From Thermoplasmatales archaeon (GTDB taxonomy: Archaea; Thermoplasmatota; Thermoplasmata; Thermoplasmatales; Thermoplasmataceae), in the NCBI GenBank assembly GCA_014874365.1, contig JACWAH010000026.1, forward strand, positions 1 through 64,000: DNA of 64,000 nt, in the 5' to 3' direction. Positions 46,480-54,544 of the stretch are shown piece by piece. The notes under the pieces were generated by a model. The model was not told the DNA's origin. It worked only from the letters and a program-made list of their open reading frames with translations, and searched no databases. Every line of letters begins with the position of its first letter. The stretch's first letter is position 1. Made by a program: the position numbers and the translations under genes.

Positions 46480-46498
46480 TATTTGTTCAACACAGCAG
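46480..46498 (-). repeat. Right terminal inverted repeat of the IS element
   Basis: tatttgttcaacacagcag; its reverse complement differs from the left end at a single base. The decayed copy ends similarly at 15203-15226. Confidence 0.8.
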
Positions 46499-46505
46499 AC
46501 CCTGG

Positions 46506-46742
46506 CTAGAACTTCAACCGACCCTGAAGCTTATTGCCCGTTGGATAAATGAGGCTGCGATCCATGGATTCAAGTAAATATTCATCCAGAAAATGTAAAC
46601 CCCCGCCAGCCTTGTCGGAGTTCGGCGGGATGGTCGCAGCAAAGTTGTAACATAGCGAGCAGGGACTTACTTTAGATGAAAGCAAATAACAATTTGCATC
46701 TTCGTAGAAAATGCACCTTTTCTGGATTTCTATACGATTCAT
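46506..46742 (-). CDS. Small Cys-containing hypothetical protein, uncertain
   Basis: A 78-codon frame whose ATG overlaps the stop of the large TPR gene as ATGA, which is the best argument for it. The peptide has four cysteines (CIFYEDANCYLL, SPCSLCYNF) but no known fold. It ends only eight bases from the IS right end, so its natural 3' part could have been lost at insertion. Composition gives no clear coding signal. Confidence 0.35.
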   Translation of the reverse strand: MNRIEIQKRCIFYEDANCYLLSSKVSPCSLCYNFAATIPPNSDKAGGGLHFLDEYLLESMDRSLIYPTGNKLQGRLKF

Positions 46743-49351
46743 TTTACAATTCCCGAGTCACTCCTGACGCGATCCATTACCCTCGACGGTAGATGCATGG
46801 CTTCGATGCTTTCCAAATCTTCTGTTAGCGCTTCGTCATATCCGGTTACCCTCAGCACGCTCAATTCTAAATATAGCACAAGCAATATGAATATTTGGGA
46901 GACCCTATTTTTGTATTTCTCTATTATGAATTTGGTGTGTTTTCTGAAGTCATTCATCTGGGCAAAGCCAATTTTTTCGTATCCCTCGATCAATTCCTTA
47001 ATCATGTTTATAACTACTATACCTGTATCCTCTTCAAAGGCTCCCTTGAATATCTCAATACCTTTAAGAGGTTCATTTTCAGCAACTTTAGTCAGGGTTT
47101 GCACAAACAATGAAGCATGCCTGGCAAAATATTCTTTTACGTTTTCGCTGAATCTATCCATATTTGACAATGCCTTATTCCTCTTCTCCTTATCGCCAAT
47201 GACTTCGAAATATAGTCCTGCAATAATATAATAATACGAGAGAAAATCTTCAGGCTCCTGATATTCCTTTAACAGAAAATTCGTAATTTCTGAATCAATG
47301 GTTTCCCCGCTTAAGCCATGGATGACTCCATTTAATCCCTTCGCAATTTCTATCCACTGAAGATTCCCGGACTCTTCGGCAAAAGTCAGCGCACGCCCGG
47401 AGTATACCAGCGCCTTATCCATCTCCATTTCAAGCACATAGAACCTTGCGGCTGATCGGTTAAAGAAATAGGAAATCCTGCCGTCTCCCACCAGTTTTAC
47501 CAACTTCTCCTCGACGTCGATGTAATTCCTGCAATTCCACATTTCCCCGATGTTTTCTGATGTTTCAAAGAGGTTAAAGGTAGCGTATGCTCTGGCTCTT
47601 AGGTCACCTGTGTGAATGGATAAATCAAGAACTTTCTTGTAGAGTTCCACAGATTTTACATAATTTCCCCTGTAATCGTTTAACACTGCCAGGTTGTTCA
47701 AGACCTTTAACTGGATTTCCTGGCTACCTGAGCTCCTGGCGTATTCCAGAGCCTTGTTCAGGTTTCTTTCTCCTTCATCAAGGGAAAAACGACTCAGGGA
47801 TAAATTTCCGAGGGAAAGCAGGGCTGAAGCAGCAGAACCCAGGTCCTTCGCTTCACTTGCGATTTCAAGGACACTCTTGAACGTATTTTCGGCAGAGGAG
47901 TAGTCCAGAGACGCAAGCTGGACATTTCCTTTCAGAATTAAGGTTTTCAGCTTCAATTCTTCACTTTCCTGTGCAGATTTTTCGATCTCTTCGATTATTT
48001 TCATCGGTCCCTTCGTATCACCCAGCAACAGCATACAGTTAGCCTCCAGGAGGATTAGATCGTTGGTCTTTGGATGCCTCTTAAAATAAAGGTCCAGGCA
48101 GTCAATACTCTCATGAAGTCTTCCAGAAAGATAATATGCCTTACAAATAAGAGGCCTTATAACAGTCTCCCCTTCCGGACCTATCATCTTGAGACCGCTG
48201 TCAAGATAGCGCAGGAAAAAATCGTATGAACTCAATCCAGACAATATCTTTTCTCCTTTGGAATTAAGGTATGAAATAAGCCTGTCTGCATCTCCAGATC
48301 GAACCAGCAACATCAGGGCCATGGCTGATGGCAGATCTTCAAATCGTTTATGCCTGACAATGGTTTCCGCAATTTTATCGAGTACAACATTGTGCTGAGA
48401 GTTGCTGAGGAAGTCCATGAACTGGAGGCTCGAAATCGAAAGATAATTCCCGATATCGGAAATCATTCTCCTTTTGATCTGTTTGGTGACTATCTGAGAG
48501 ATCCTTTCTTGAGGGATTTCGGTGTAAGTCCCCAGTTGATCTTCTTTGACTCGCCCATCCATGGTCAGGATAAGATACAAAATTTCAATTTCATCCGGAG
48601 CAAGGCTCGTTACCATTGTCTCGTAGAATGCATCCATTGTGGGTGGGACGGGTATGTACCTGAGCATTACCTCGCTCATAGTTTTCCTGGCGTCTATATA
48701 ACCTATGCTCTCGTAGTATAGCAAGCTGTAACGCACCTGTGCTATATTTGCATCCGTCATCTGGTAAAGAGTGACTACAACTTCATCCGGAAGTTTGTAC
48801 CCCCACTCCTTGAGTATGAATTCCATATCATCCTGATCTGGATGCATAATCCGTACAATCTCCAGAGAATTAAGGGCCTCCAATTGCAGGACAAGATTGT
48901 CTTTAATCGCTTCATCTTCGAACGCAGTTGCGATAAATTTCACATTGCTTAAACCTGACAATTCAACAATAATCCTGAGGAAAAGGCCAAATGAAATCTG
49001 TGCCATGTTATTCAGGCTCTCCACAATTATTACATGCCTCTCACCATCTGATACTGACTTTTTAAAAATCCCGATGATTTCTTCCTCGTCTGTGGTAACG
49101 GTAGTACTACCAGTAATCTGATCAAGAAGCAACAAAAGTGGTTCATATGCCCGCATTTCGTAAATTCGAGGGCTTTTAACTGTGTAGACCCTCGCTTGTT
49201 TGCTGCTAAGGCTATCTCTTAATAGGTTCATTAATTCGCCTTTTCCACGGCCACTCGAACTGACGTAAACCAAAGGTAGCGTGACATTATCGTTCAGCGT
49301 AGATTCCAGGCCTATCTTATAGGCTTCCCTAAACGATGCTTCCTTTGCCAT
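46739..49351 (-). CDS. TPR-repeat protein with degenerate AAA/STAND-type ATPase domain
   Basis: 870 residues. The N-terminal 230 residues look like an AAA-type ATPase, but Walker A is reduced to VSSSGRGKGELM (no Thr/Ser after Gly-Lys) and the Walker B position reads HVIIVESLNNM, lacking the usual Asp. A winged-helix-like segment follows (MLRYIPVPPTMDAFY, then VKEDQLGTYTEIPQERI). From about residue 400 to the end there are TPR repeats (AASALLSLGNLSLSRFSLDE, VLNNLAVLNDYRGNYVKSVE, ARAYATFNLFETSENIGEMW). The layout resembles MalT-like signalling ATPases. Nucleotide hydrolysis is doubtful. A protein scaffold or regulator role is inferred. Confidence 0.82.
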   Translation of the reverse strand: MAKEASFREAYKIGLESTLNDNVTLPLVYVSSSGRGKGELMNLLRDSLSSKQARVYTVKSPRIYEMRAYEPLLLLLDQITGSTTVTTDEEEIIGIFKKSVSDGERHVIIVESLNNMAQISFGLFLRIIVELSGLSNVKFIATAFEDEAIKDNLVLQLEALNSLEIVRIMHPDQDDMEFILKEWGYKLPDEVVVTLYQMTDANIAQVRYSLLYYESIGYIDARKTMSEVMLRYIPVPPTMDAFYETMVTSLAPDEIEILYLILTMDGRVKEDQLGTYTEIPQERISQIVTKQIKRRMISDIGNYLSISSLQFMDFLSNSQHNVVLDKIAETIVRHKRFEDLPSAMALMLLVRSGDADRLISYLNSKGEKILSGLSSYDFFLRYLDSGLKMIGPEGETVIRPLICKAYYLSGRLHESIDCLDLYFKRHPKTNDLILLEANCMLLLGDTKGPMKIIEEIEKSAQESEELKLKTLILKGNVQLASLDYSSAENTFKSVLEIASEAKDLGSAASALLSLGNLSLSRFSLDEGERNLNKALEYARSSGSQEIQLKVLNNLAVLNDYRGNYVKSVELYKKVLDLSIHTGDLRARAYATFNLFETSENIGEMWNCRNYIDVEEKLVKLVGDGRISYFFNRSAARFYVLEMEMDKALVYSGRALTFAEESGNLQWIEIAKGLNGVIHGLSGETIDSEITNFLLKEYQEPEDFLSYYYIIAGLYFEVIGDKEKRNKALSNMDRFSENVKEYFARHASLFVQTLTKVAENEPLKGIEIFKGAFEEDTGIVVINMIKELIEGYEKIGFAQMNDFRKHTKFIIEKYKNRVSQIFILLVLYLELSVLRVTGYDEALTEDLESIEAMHLPSRVMDRVRSDSGIVK

Positions 49352-49741
49352 AATTTTTACATGCGGATAGACCTATTAAAGTTAATATAGAATTAAACGA
49401 AAACAATGTGCACTCACTCAGTATGCTGCTAACTGGGTACAACAAATAGCTACAGTTTACTGTACCGGCATTTGTGAGTATTCAAAAGTGATACTGTGCA
49501 CTTGAAAGATGGAGTTTTCTGGTCTTTTGGTTGCAAGTCAGTTATTTTAAGTGTATATTTTTGTCAATATGCATTGACTCACCATGCTTACGCAGGTTTA
49601 TTGATATAATGTGAAACCTATGGCAAGAAGATACAGGTTAATCCATAATGCCCTGTTCTGCACCGGCGTGTGGCACAATTCATTCAATATGGGTCGATTC
49701 TAGAATAGCGCCCCACACCCTGATAATAGAATGAAAGCGTA
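49352..49741. other. 390-base intergenic stretch
   Basis: AT-rich, no supported gene. It contains a perfect inverted repeat tacagt-tt-actgta at 49451-49464 and two copies of gtgcact (near 49412 and 49497, the second as gtgcactt) that may be regulatory. It must hold the promoter of the TPR gene (TATA-like attaaagttaatata close to 49374). No RNA gene recognised. Confidence 0.4.
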
Positions 49742-50350
49742 TCAAGTCCATTTACCAGATTCTGATCGAGTCGCTTTAACTGTAATGAATACCACACCCA
49801 AGAGGGCTCCAGTGACCATCGTCGCAATTGAGAGATAGGAAACCCACAGAGGTTGTTGCAGCAGCATAATTGAGCTAATAGATTCAGTTATGTTTGTGTT
49901 GAAACCTTTTCCACTCGCTGACGTTACGTTTAACAGGTATACCTCCGTAATATCCTGCGCTGCCCTGGCTTCTATTCTAGTACCTTCTGTTGCAGTTCCG
50001 TTTACAACAGGGTAATAGTAATGTTGTGTCGGCCCTATTCTGGGGGTAAAGATATCGAAAATTAAGATGGAATAGTTCACTTTATCCGACACCGGCATTG
50101 AAAATGTGAAATTTACCGTTATATATTGGTATCCTGGAAACTGTATAGATTGAGTGGAGTTATTCACTGAAATCAGTTTCGTGATTGAAGAAGTAATCAA
50201 CTGTTTTTGGGGTAAACTGTATTGATCCCCGGCATATCCAGCGAGTACTAGCAGGAGTGCCAATATCAGCAAGGTGTAAGATTTGAGCTTAATTTTTAAT
50301 TTTCTCAAAGGAGTGGGCTTCTGCTTCGTGACGGGAGCTAGGAAAGGCAT
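49742..50350 (-). CDS. Two-span membrane protein with external domain, unknown
   Basis: 202 residues: a basic N-terminus (KQKPTPLRKLKIKLK), a membrane segment (SYTLLILALLLVLAGYAGDQ), an outside domain rich in N-x-S/T (VNNSTQ, VNFTFS, VNGTATEG, LNVTSASG), and a C-terminal membrane segment (YLSIATMVTGALLGVVFITV). The topology suggests both ends in the cytosol. No family recognised. It stands alone, about 160 bases downstream of pyrK on the same strand. Confidence 0.75.
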   Translation of the reverse strand: MPFLAPVTKQKPTPLRKLKIKLKSYTLLILALLLVLAGYAGDQYSLPQKQLITSSITKLISVNNSTQSIQFPGYQYITVNFTFSMPVSDKVNYSILIFDIFTPRIGPTQHYYYPVVNGTATEGTRIEARAAQDITEVYLLNVTSASGKGFNTNITESISSIMLLQQPLWVSYLSIATMVTGALLGVVFITVKATRSESGKWT

Positions 50351-50511
50351 TACGGAATCTTGATGCAGGATTCTATTAAAATACTTGTTACACAGGTGTC
50401 TGGAAATGGGTTGTTTTCTTAATTTCTGAGGAATGTTAGCTCTATATTTAGTACCTGTTCCGGCTTTAATTTACAGGTGAAAGGATTCCAGCCATGTAAA
50501 CGCCTGTGATC

Positions 50512-51261
50512 CTAGATTTCGACTCGAATTCTCTTGCCCGAATGATCCAGTTTACTCCTGCCGAACTCTATTGAATTTTTTAGCCGTTCAATGCCAATTA
50601 CAGGGCCATCCCTGCACAACTGAATGCCATCTATGGAACACGAGTCGCATATTCCTATACCGCATTTCATGGAGCGCTCAAGTGAAAATTCCGCACGATT
50701 TTGCCTTGCAGACAGAATTCCCAGTACCTTGTACATCATGGCTTCGGGCCCGCAAACATAAACCATATGGAATTCCTTAGTGTCGAAATCCCTAAGAACT
50801 GTATCTGGGAACCCTCTGGTGCCCTCAGAACCGTCGTCCGTAATATATATGACATTTTCTGCATTGATTTTGCCTCTGTAAAGCAGTTCAGAAGCCTTTT
50901 TTGCCGAAATCATTACGGTTGATTTACTGTCAACCAGAGGCATTAGGCAAGCCATTCCAGATCCTGAGCCAATGATGAGTTTCCTTTCCTTGACTTCTGT
51001 GAATGGAACTCCATATGGACCCCTGAAAAAGAGCTTGTCATTAACCCCTAATTCCTGAAGCCTCGCAGATGGGGGGCCATAGGCTTTAACTGTGATCGCT
51101 TTTGGATTGCCTGTGTCTGAAATTGACATAGGGATCTCCCCGTATCCCGGAATCCAGATCATTATGAATTGCCCGGGAAGCACTGCGGCATCCCATTCAA
51201 ACTTCAACGTGCATGTGGAAGGTGTTTCCCTGATCTTTTCAGTAATTTTGGAGTGAATCAA
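50512..51261 (-). CDS. pyrK: Dihydroorotate dehydrogenase electron-transfer subunit
   Basis: 249 residues from TTG 51261, whose TTG overlaps the pyrD stop as TTGA; an in-frame ATG further upstream (51357) lies deep in pyrD and before the family start. The FAD domain (LPGQFIMIWIPGYGEIPMSI), the NAD-binding part (RKLIIGSGSGMACLMPLV) and the C-terminal [2Fe-2S] loop CGIGICDSCSIDGIQLC with four cysteines are complete. With PyrD it forms the NAD-dependent class 1B enzyme of pyrimidine synthesis. Confidence 0.95.
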   Translation of the reverse strand: MIHSKITEKIRETPSTCTLKFEWDAAVLPGQFIMIWIPGYGEIPMSISDTGNPKAITVKAYGPPSARLQELGVNDKLFFRGPYGVPFTEVKERKLIIGSGSGMACLMPLVDSKSTVMISAKKASELLYRGKINAENVIYITDDGSEGTRGFPDTVLRDFDTKEFHMVYVCGPEAMMYKVLGILSARQNRAEFSLERSMKCGIGICDSCSIDGIQLCRDGPVIGIERLKNSIEFGRSKLDHSGKRIRVEI

Positions 51262-52154
51262 AGAATCCCTGCCCCAACCATCTGATCCAGTTCCTGGAAT
51301 CCTTCCGCCTTCATGAACTCCCCAATCTCCCTGCTGATATTGCTGAAAATCTGGCAACCGTATTTCATTAATGCAGTGCCAATTTGAACCGCTGATGCAC
51401 CTGCCATAAAGTATTCAATTGCATGGATACCGTTCTCTATTCCGCCTACTCCAATAATTAAGGGGTCGAGTTCCTTTTTGACTTCATATACGTACCTGAT
51501 CCCTACAGGCCTTATTGCAGGTCCGGAAAGTCCGCCGAAACCGTTGGATAACACCGGTCTCCTGGCGTACACGTCTATTGCCATTCCCTTTACGGTATTT
51601 ATCAGAACCAGGCCGTCTGAATCAATAGCAGCATTTGCTATTTCCAGTACACTGTTAACGTTGGGTGAGAGTTTTGAAAAGACAGGGATCCTGAGCGATC
51701 CTTTCAGCGTCTTTACTATTTCCTTGACAAGCGAGGGATCGCTTCCTACTTCAGTGCCTACCCCCTTTACATGTGGACAGGACAGGTTTAATTCAACAGC
51801 GTCAACCCCAAAATCCTGCATGCTGGCTGCAAGGCTTAGAAATTCATCTGGCGTTGCTCCGAAAATACTTCCTATTACAGGTTTATTGGACTCCTTGGCA
51901 ATCTTGATTTCCCCTGAGATATTCCTTATTCCAGGATTACTTAGTCCTACGGCGTTAATGAGCCCACCTTCAATAACAGATACAATCGGCGGGACATAGC
52001 CACTCCTTGGTTCCTTGCCAATAGATTTAGTGACTGCCGCGCCTGCTCCTTTTTCTAGAATCCTTTTCATTGTATATCCGTTCTGGTCAAGAATACCGGA
52101 AGCCAGCATAAGCGGGTTTTCCAGCTTAATACCTGCCAGGCTCACGGATAGCAT
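51258..52154 (-). CDS. pyrD: Dihydroorotate dehydrogenase, class 1B catalytic subunit
   Basis: 298 residues, FMN-binding TIM barrel. Conserved blocks: LENPLMLASGILDQNGYTMK, the catalytic-loop region AVELNLSCPHVKGVGTEVG with Cys at the base position of class 1B, FSKLSPNV, LVLINTVKGMAIDV and the C-terminal GVGGIENGIHAIEYFMAGAS. It oxidises dihydroorotate to orotate and passes electrons to PyrK. It starts at ATG 52154. Confidence 0.96.
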   Translation of the reverse strand: MLSVSLAGIKLENPLMLASGILDQNGYTMKRILEKGAGAAVTKSIGKEPRSGYVPPIVSVIEGGLINAVGLSNPGIRNISGEIKIAKESNKPVIGSIFGATPDEFLSLAASMQDFGVDAVELNLSCPHVKGVGTEVGSDPSLVKEIVKTLKGSLRIPVFSKLSPNVNSVLEIANAAIDSDGLVLINTVKGMAIDVYARRPVLSNGFGGLSGPAIRPVGIRYVYEVKKELDPLIIGVGGIENGIHAIEYFMAGASAVQIGTALMKYGCQIFSNISREIGEFMKAEGFQELDQMVGAGIL

Positions 52155-52217
52155 TCACTACCGTATACAACTCCATTCTAATAGATTTTCAGAACCAGGA
52201 TTCAGAACACTTACCCT

Positions 52218-52802
52218 TCAGAAGATGTCAGGTTTGTTTATTTCGTCGGGAAAACCCTTCAGCGCGATTGCCTTATCGTTTGGCGGTTCAATTCCCACGC
52301 AATACAGGGAAGTGTAACTGGCAGGAATTGGCCCTCTTGTCAGGTATCTTGTTCCTCCAACTTTTTCGAAATCAGTGGCTTCCTGAAATGTTGAATACGG
52401 AAATACTATTTCTTCGGTGAGCCATGCCATCTGTTGCATCGTCTTGTATGGTAAAGAAGGAGGAATTACCACAGAAACTGCTCCGGAGATCAGTACATCC
52501 TGCAGTTGCCCGGTATTTCTTGGATAACACATAACATGAAGATCAAAGAATTTTGAAAGTTCGCCATAGGCTTTAGTGCTCATCTTCCCCCTTAGGATTG
52601 CGACTCTATCTATCAGGAATAAGGACCCGGCTCCACCATCAAGTTGTTCCCGGAGAATTCTCTGTATTTCTGCATTATCAATATTTGGAGATTCCAGGTA
52701 ATAACAGCTTATGGTTTCGGGCATAGGATGAATCTTCAGTCCACGGATTAAGAAATACTTTGCCATCCGTGGCCAAGCATCGGTTAGTCCCACAATCATC
52801 AT
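52218..52802 (-). CDS. Hypothetical protein upstream of pyrDK
   Basis: 194 residues, not recognised. The sequence is alpha/beta-like, with PETISCYYLESPNIDNAEIQ, GGAGSLFLIDRVAILRGKMS, HVMCYPRNTGQLQDVLISG and a Pro-rich C-terminus. It lies 63 bases before pyrD on the same strand and is probably cotranscribed, which hints at nucleotide metabolism but proves nothing. ATG 52802 is followed in frame by a second ATG. Confidence 0.7.
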   Translation of the reverse strand: MMIVGLTDAWPRMAKYFLIRGLKIHPMPETISCYYLESPNIDNAEIQRILREQLDGGAGSLFLIDRVAILRGKMSTKAYGELSKFFDLHVMCYPRNTGQLQDVLISGAVSVVIPPSLPYKTMQQMAWLTEEIVFPYSTFQEATDFEKVGGTRYLTRGPIPASYTSLYCVGIEPPNDKAIALKGFPDEINKPDIF

Positions 52803-53018
52803 TCAATTTTCTCAGTTGTGTGATTTCTGAACTTGTATGCCGGTACACCCTGGTGCATGCAACTATTTATTGCCGGCAGTCAGTAGCGAATTGTAAACCA
52901 CCTGCTCAATATTCTCAAATGGAGTTCTCAAGAATTTATAAGCCGGAATCAGTGTACTGAATAGATTCAATAAAATTTATATCCGGGAATTAATCTGACT
53001 TTCCCAGTTAGGGTAACC

Positions 53019-53105
53019 ATGACAATGGATGTCAATACTGAAATCAATTCAATATTTAATATAGAAAAGTCTTTAACGTTATTCTCGTTATTCTTTTGTG
53101 CTTGA
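53019..53105 (+). CDS. Possible 28-residue leader peptide before the USP gene
   Basis: ATG 53019 to TGA 53103-53105, overlapping the GTG start of the stress-protein gene by 8 bases. The peptide is MTMDVNTEINSIF, then NIEKSLTLFSLFFCA, with a hydrophobic end. A TATA-like aaatttatatcc lies at 52974-52985. The overlap would allow coupling, but a second TATA-like tttaatata (53055-53063) suggests that transcription may start inside it. Confidence 0.25.
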   Translation: MTMDVNTEINSIFNIEKSLTLFSLFFCA

Positions 53106-53919
53106 AGGTTCCTCCCGACCTCTCAATTTTAAAGTTGACAAAATTATAGTTCCAATGGCCAAGGGACAGCGATCCAGGAAGGCGTTGCGCCTTGCCATGG
53201 ATTTTTCAGATGTTTATAATTCTGAAATCACTGCCTTTACAGTCAAGGATTCATCCAGGGAACTCACCTGGAGCGATAAGGTGCACGTTGTAACAAGCGC
53301 ATATAAACTTGGCAGGGAGAGAAACATTAGGGTGGTACCGAAAGTCACAAGCAATAAGTCCGTAAAAACAGGAATTGTTGAAGAGACTAAGCTGAAGAAT
53401 TATGATCTCCTGTTAATGGCATCTGAGAGCAGGTCATTCTTTTCCAAGAAATTATTTGGGGGGATGGTGGACTATGTTATCAGGAATTCAAAGATTCCGG
53501 TTGCCGCTCTATCTATTAAGTCTCCAAATTACCCGTATTCTTCCATAGCTTTTCCTATGAGCGAAAAAGTCAACACCAAGGCGTCACTGGCTTTCGCGCT
53601 TTCCTTGAAGAAGGTTTCCGGAAAGGCCCTCAACGTCTATGATTTCAGATTCGCGGATTCCGCACCTGCGCATGGTTTTCGGGTTTTAAATGATCACTTT
53701 AATGGAATAGTGGAAACATACGGCGGGGACATTAACCTCATCAGGGTATCAGAGAACACTGAAATCAAGGATTTCATGATGAATGAATTAAAAAAGGAGA
53801 AGAACCCCCTATTTGTAATGGGAATAAGGGCAGATCAGAATGGCAAAGTAAAGATACCGGGTGAAATCAGGGAAATGGAAAGCGTGCTACCCTCAGACAC
53901 GATCATTGTTAAGCGATAA
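53098..53919 (+). CDS. Tandem universal stress protein (UspA family)
   Basis: 273 residues in two Usp domains. Domain 1 begins VDKIIVPMAKGQRSRKALRL and ends with the nucleotide-loop-like MASESRSFFSKKLFGGMVDY, then IPVAAL; the canonical G-x2-G-x9-G-S/T is not intact. Domain 2 starts SSIAFPMSEKVNTKASLAFA and ends LPSDTIIVKR. GTG 53098 is the start. It is convergent with kdpC (11-base overlap of the ends). KdpD sensor kinases carry a Usp domain, so a link to potassium sensing is tempting, but this is inference. Confidence 0.82.
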   Translation: MLEGSSRPLNFKVDKIIVPMAKGQRSRKALRLAMDFSDVYNSEITAFTVKDSSRELTWSDKVHVVTSAYKLGRERNIRVVPKVTSNKSVKTGIVEETKLKNYDLLLMASESRSFFSKKLFGGMVDYVIRNSKIPVAALSIKSPNYPYSSIAFPMSEKVNTKASLAFALSLKKVSGKALNVYDFRFADSAPAHGFRVLNDHFNGIVETYGGDINLIRVSENTEIKDFMMNELKKEKNPLFVMGIRADQNGKVKIPGEIREMESVLPSDTIIVKR

Positions 53920-54544
53920 AAGAAGACCCGTATTTCTGTTCGATTATCTGGAGGATTGAGAAATCCACCTGTATCACGTTGTCTATGAGACTTCCAAAAT
54001 AGAAAAAGTTCTGGGCTTCATTTTGAGTTACCAAATTCTGCAGGGTTGAGTTGTAATATTCGTAGGTGTGGTCGTTCATTAAAGTGAAGAGGGCAGCAGC
54101 AACTCTTGGCAGTTCGATTAAGGCAACTGAATAAGGGATATCTGGGTCTACTCCGGAACCTGAGAAAGTTATGATCGTGTAGGGAATCTGGGTCACGTTT
54201 ACGCCAGGGTTTTGGCTCATAAATTCCTGCAGATACATTTCAGTCTGGTTTGTAAAGTTAGCATTGTCGACAGTATAATTGTTCACGCCTGAATAGGAGA
54301 AATTGTAGTCAGTTGCCGATGGCCTGCTTTGAAAGAAGAATGACTGGTTGAATGCTTCTGCCAGATACTCAGAGCCATATAATGTTCCGTTTATAATCAC
54401 TGGATTCCCGTCGGCGGCATTTTTGTCTATCTCCAACACTATTAGAGATTCCACCGACGGCATGACAAAACCAACTACCAGCAGCAGCAAAACCACAAAC
54501 GCCCCTATTCTGAGAAAGGTTTCTACCTGTTGATTCTTCACCAT
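53909..54544 (-). CDS. kdpC: Potassium-transporting ATPase subunit C
   Basis: 211 residues: one N-terminal membrane segment (FLRIGAFVVLLLLVVGFVMP) and an external domain with NGTLYGSEYLAEAFNQSFFF, RPSATDYNFSYSGVNNYTVD and the VTQIPYTIITFSGSGVDPDI block that corresponds to the conserved SGSGLDPHIS region of KdpC. It stabilises the KdpFABC complex. ATG 54544 overlaps the kdpB stop. Confidence 0.94.
   Translation of the reverse strand: MVKNQQVETFLRIGAFVVLLLLVVGFVMPSVESLIVLEIDKNAADGNPVIINGTLYGSEYLAEAFNQSFFFQSRPSATDYNFSYSGVNNYTVDNANFTNQTEMYLQEFMSQNPGVNVTQIPYTIITFSGSGVDPDIPYSVALIELPRVAAALFTLMNDHTYEYYNSTLQNLVTQNEAQNFFYFGSLIDNVIQVDFSILQIIEQKYGSSFIA

Larger units (their letters stand above)
45056..46498. 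mobile_element. Intact IS5-like insertion sequence with passenger gene
   Basis: 1443 bases bounded by 19-bp inverted repeats that differ at one position. Inside are a DDE transposase on the minus strand and a divergent 111-residue passenger gene, with an operator-like palindrome between them. A target duplication cannot be fixed: cagaccctgg occurs at 44974-44983 and again at 46496-46505, where its first three bases belong to the right repeat, so the duplication may flank a composite that includes the inverted end copy at 44984-45047. A related, decayed copy lies at 14392-15226. Confidence 0.88.
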
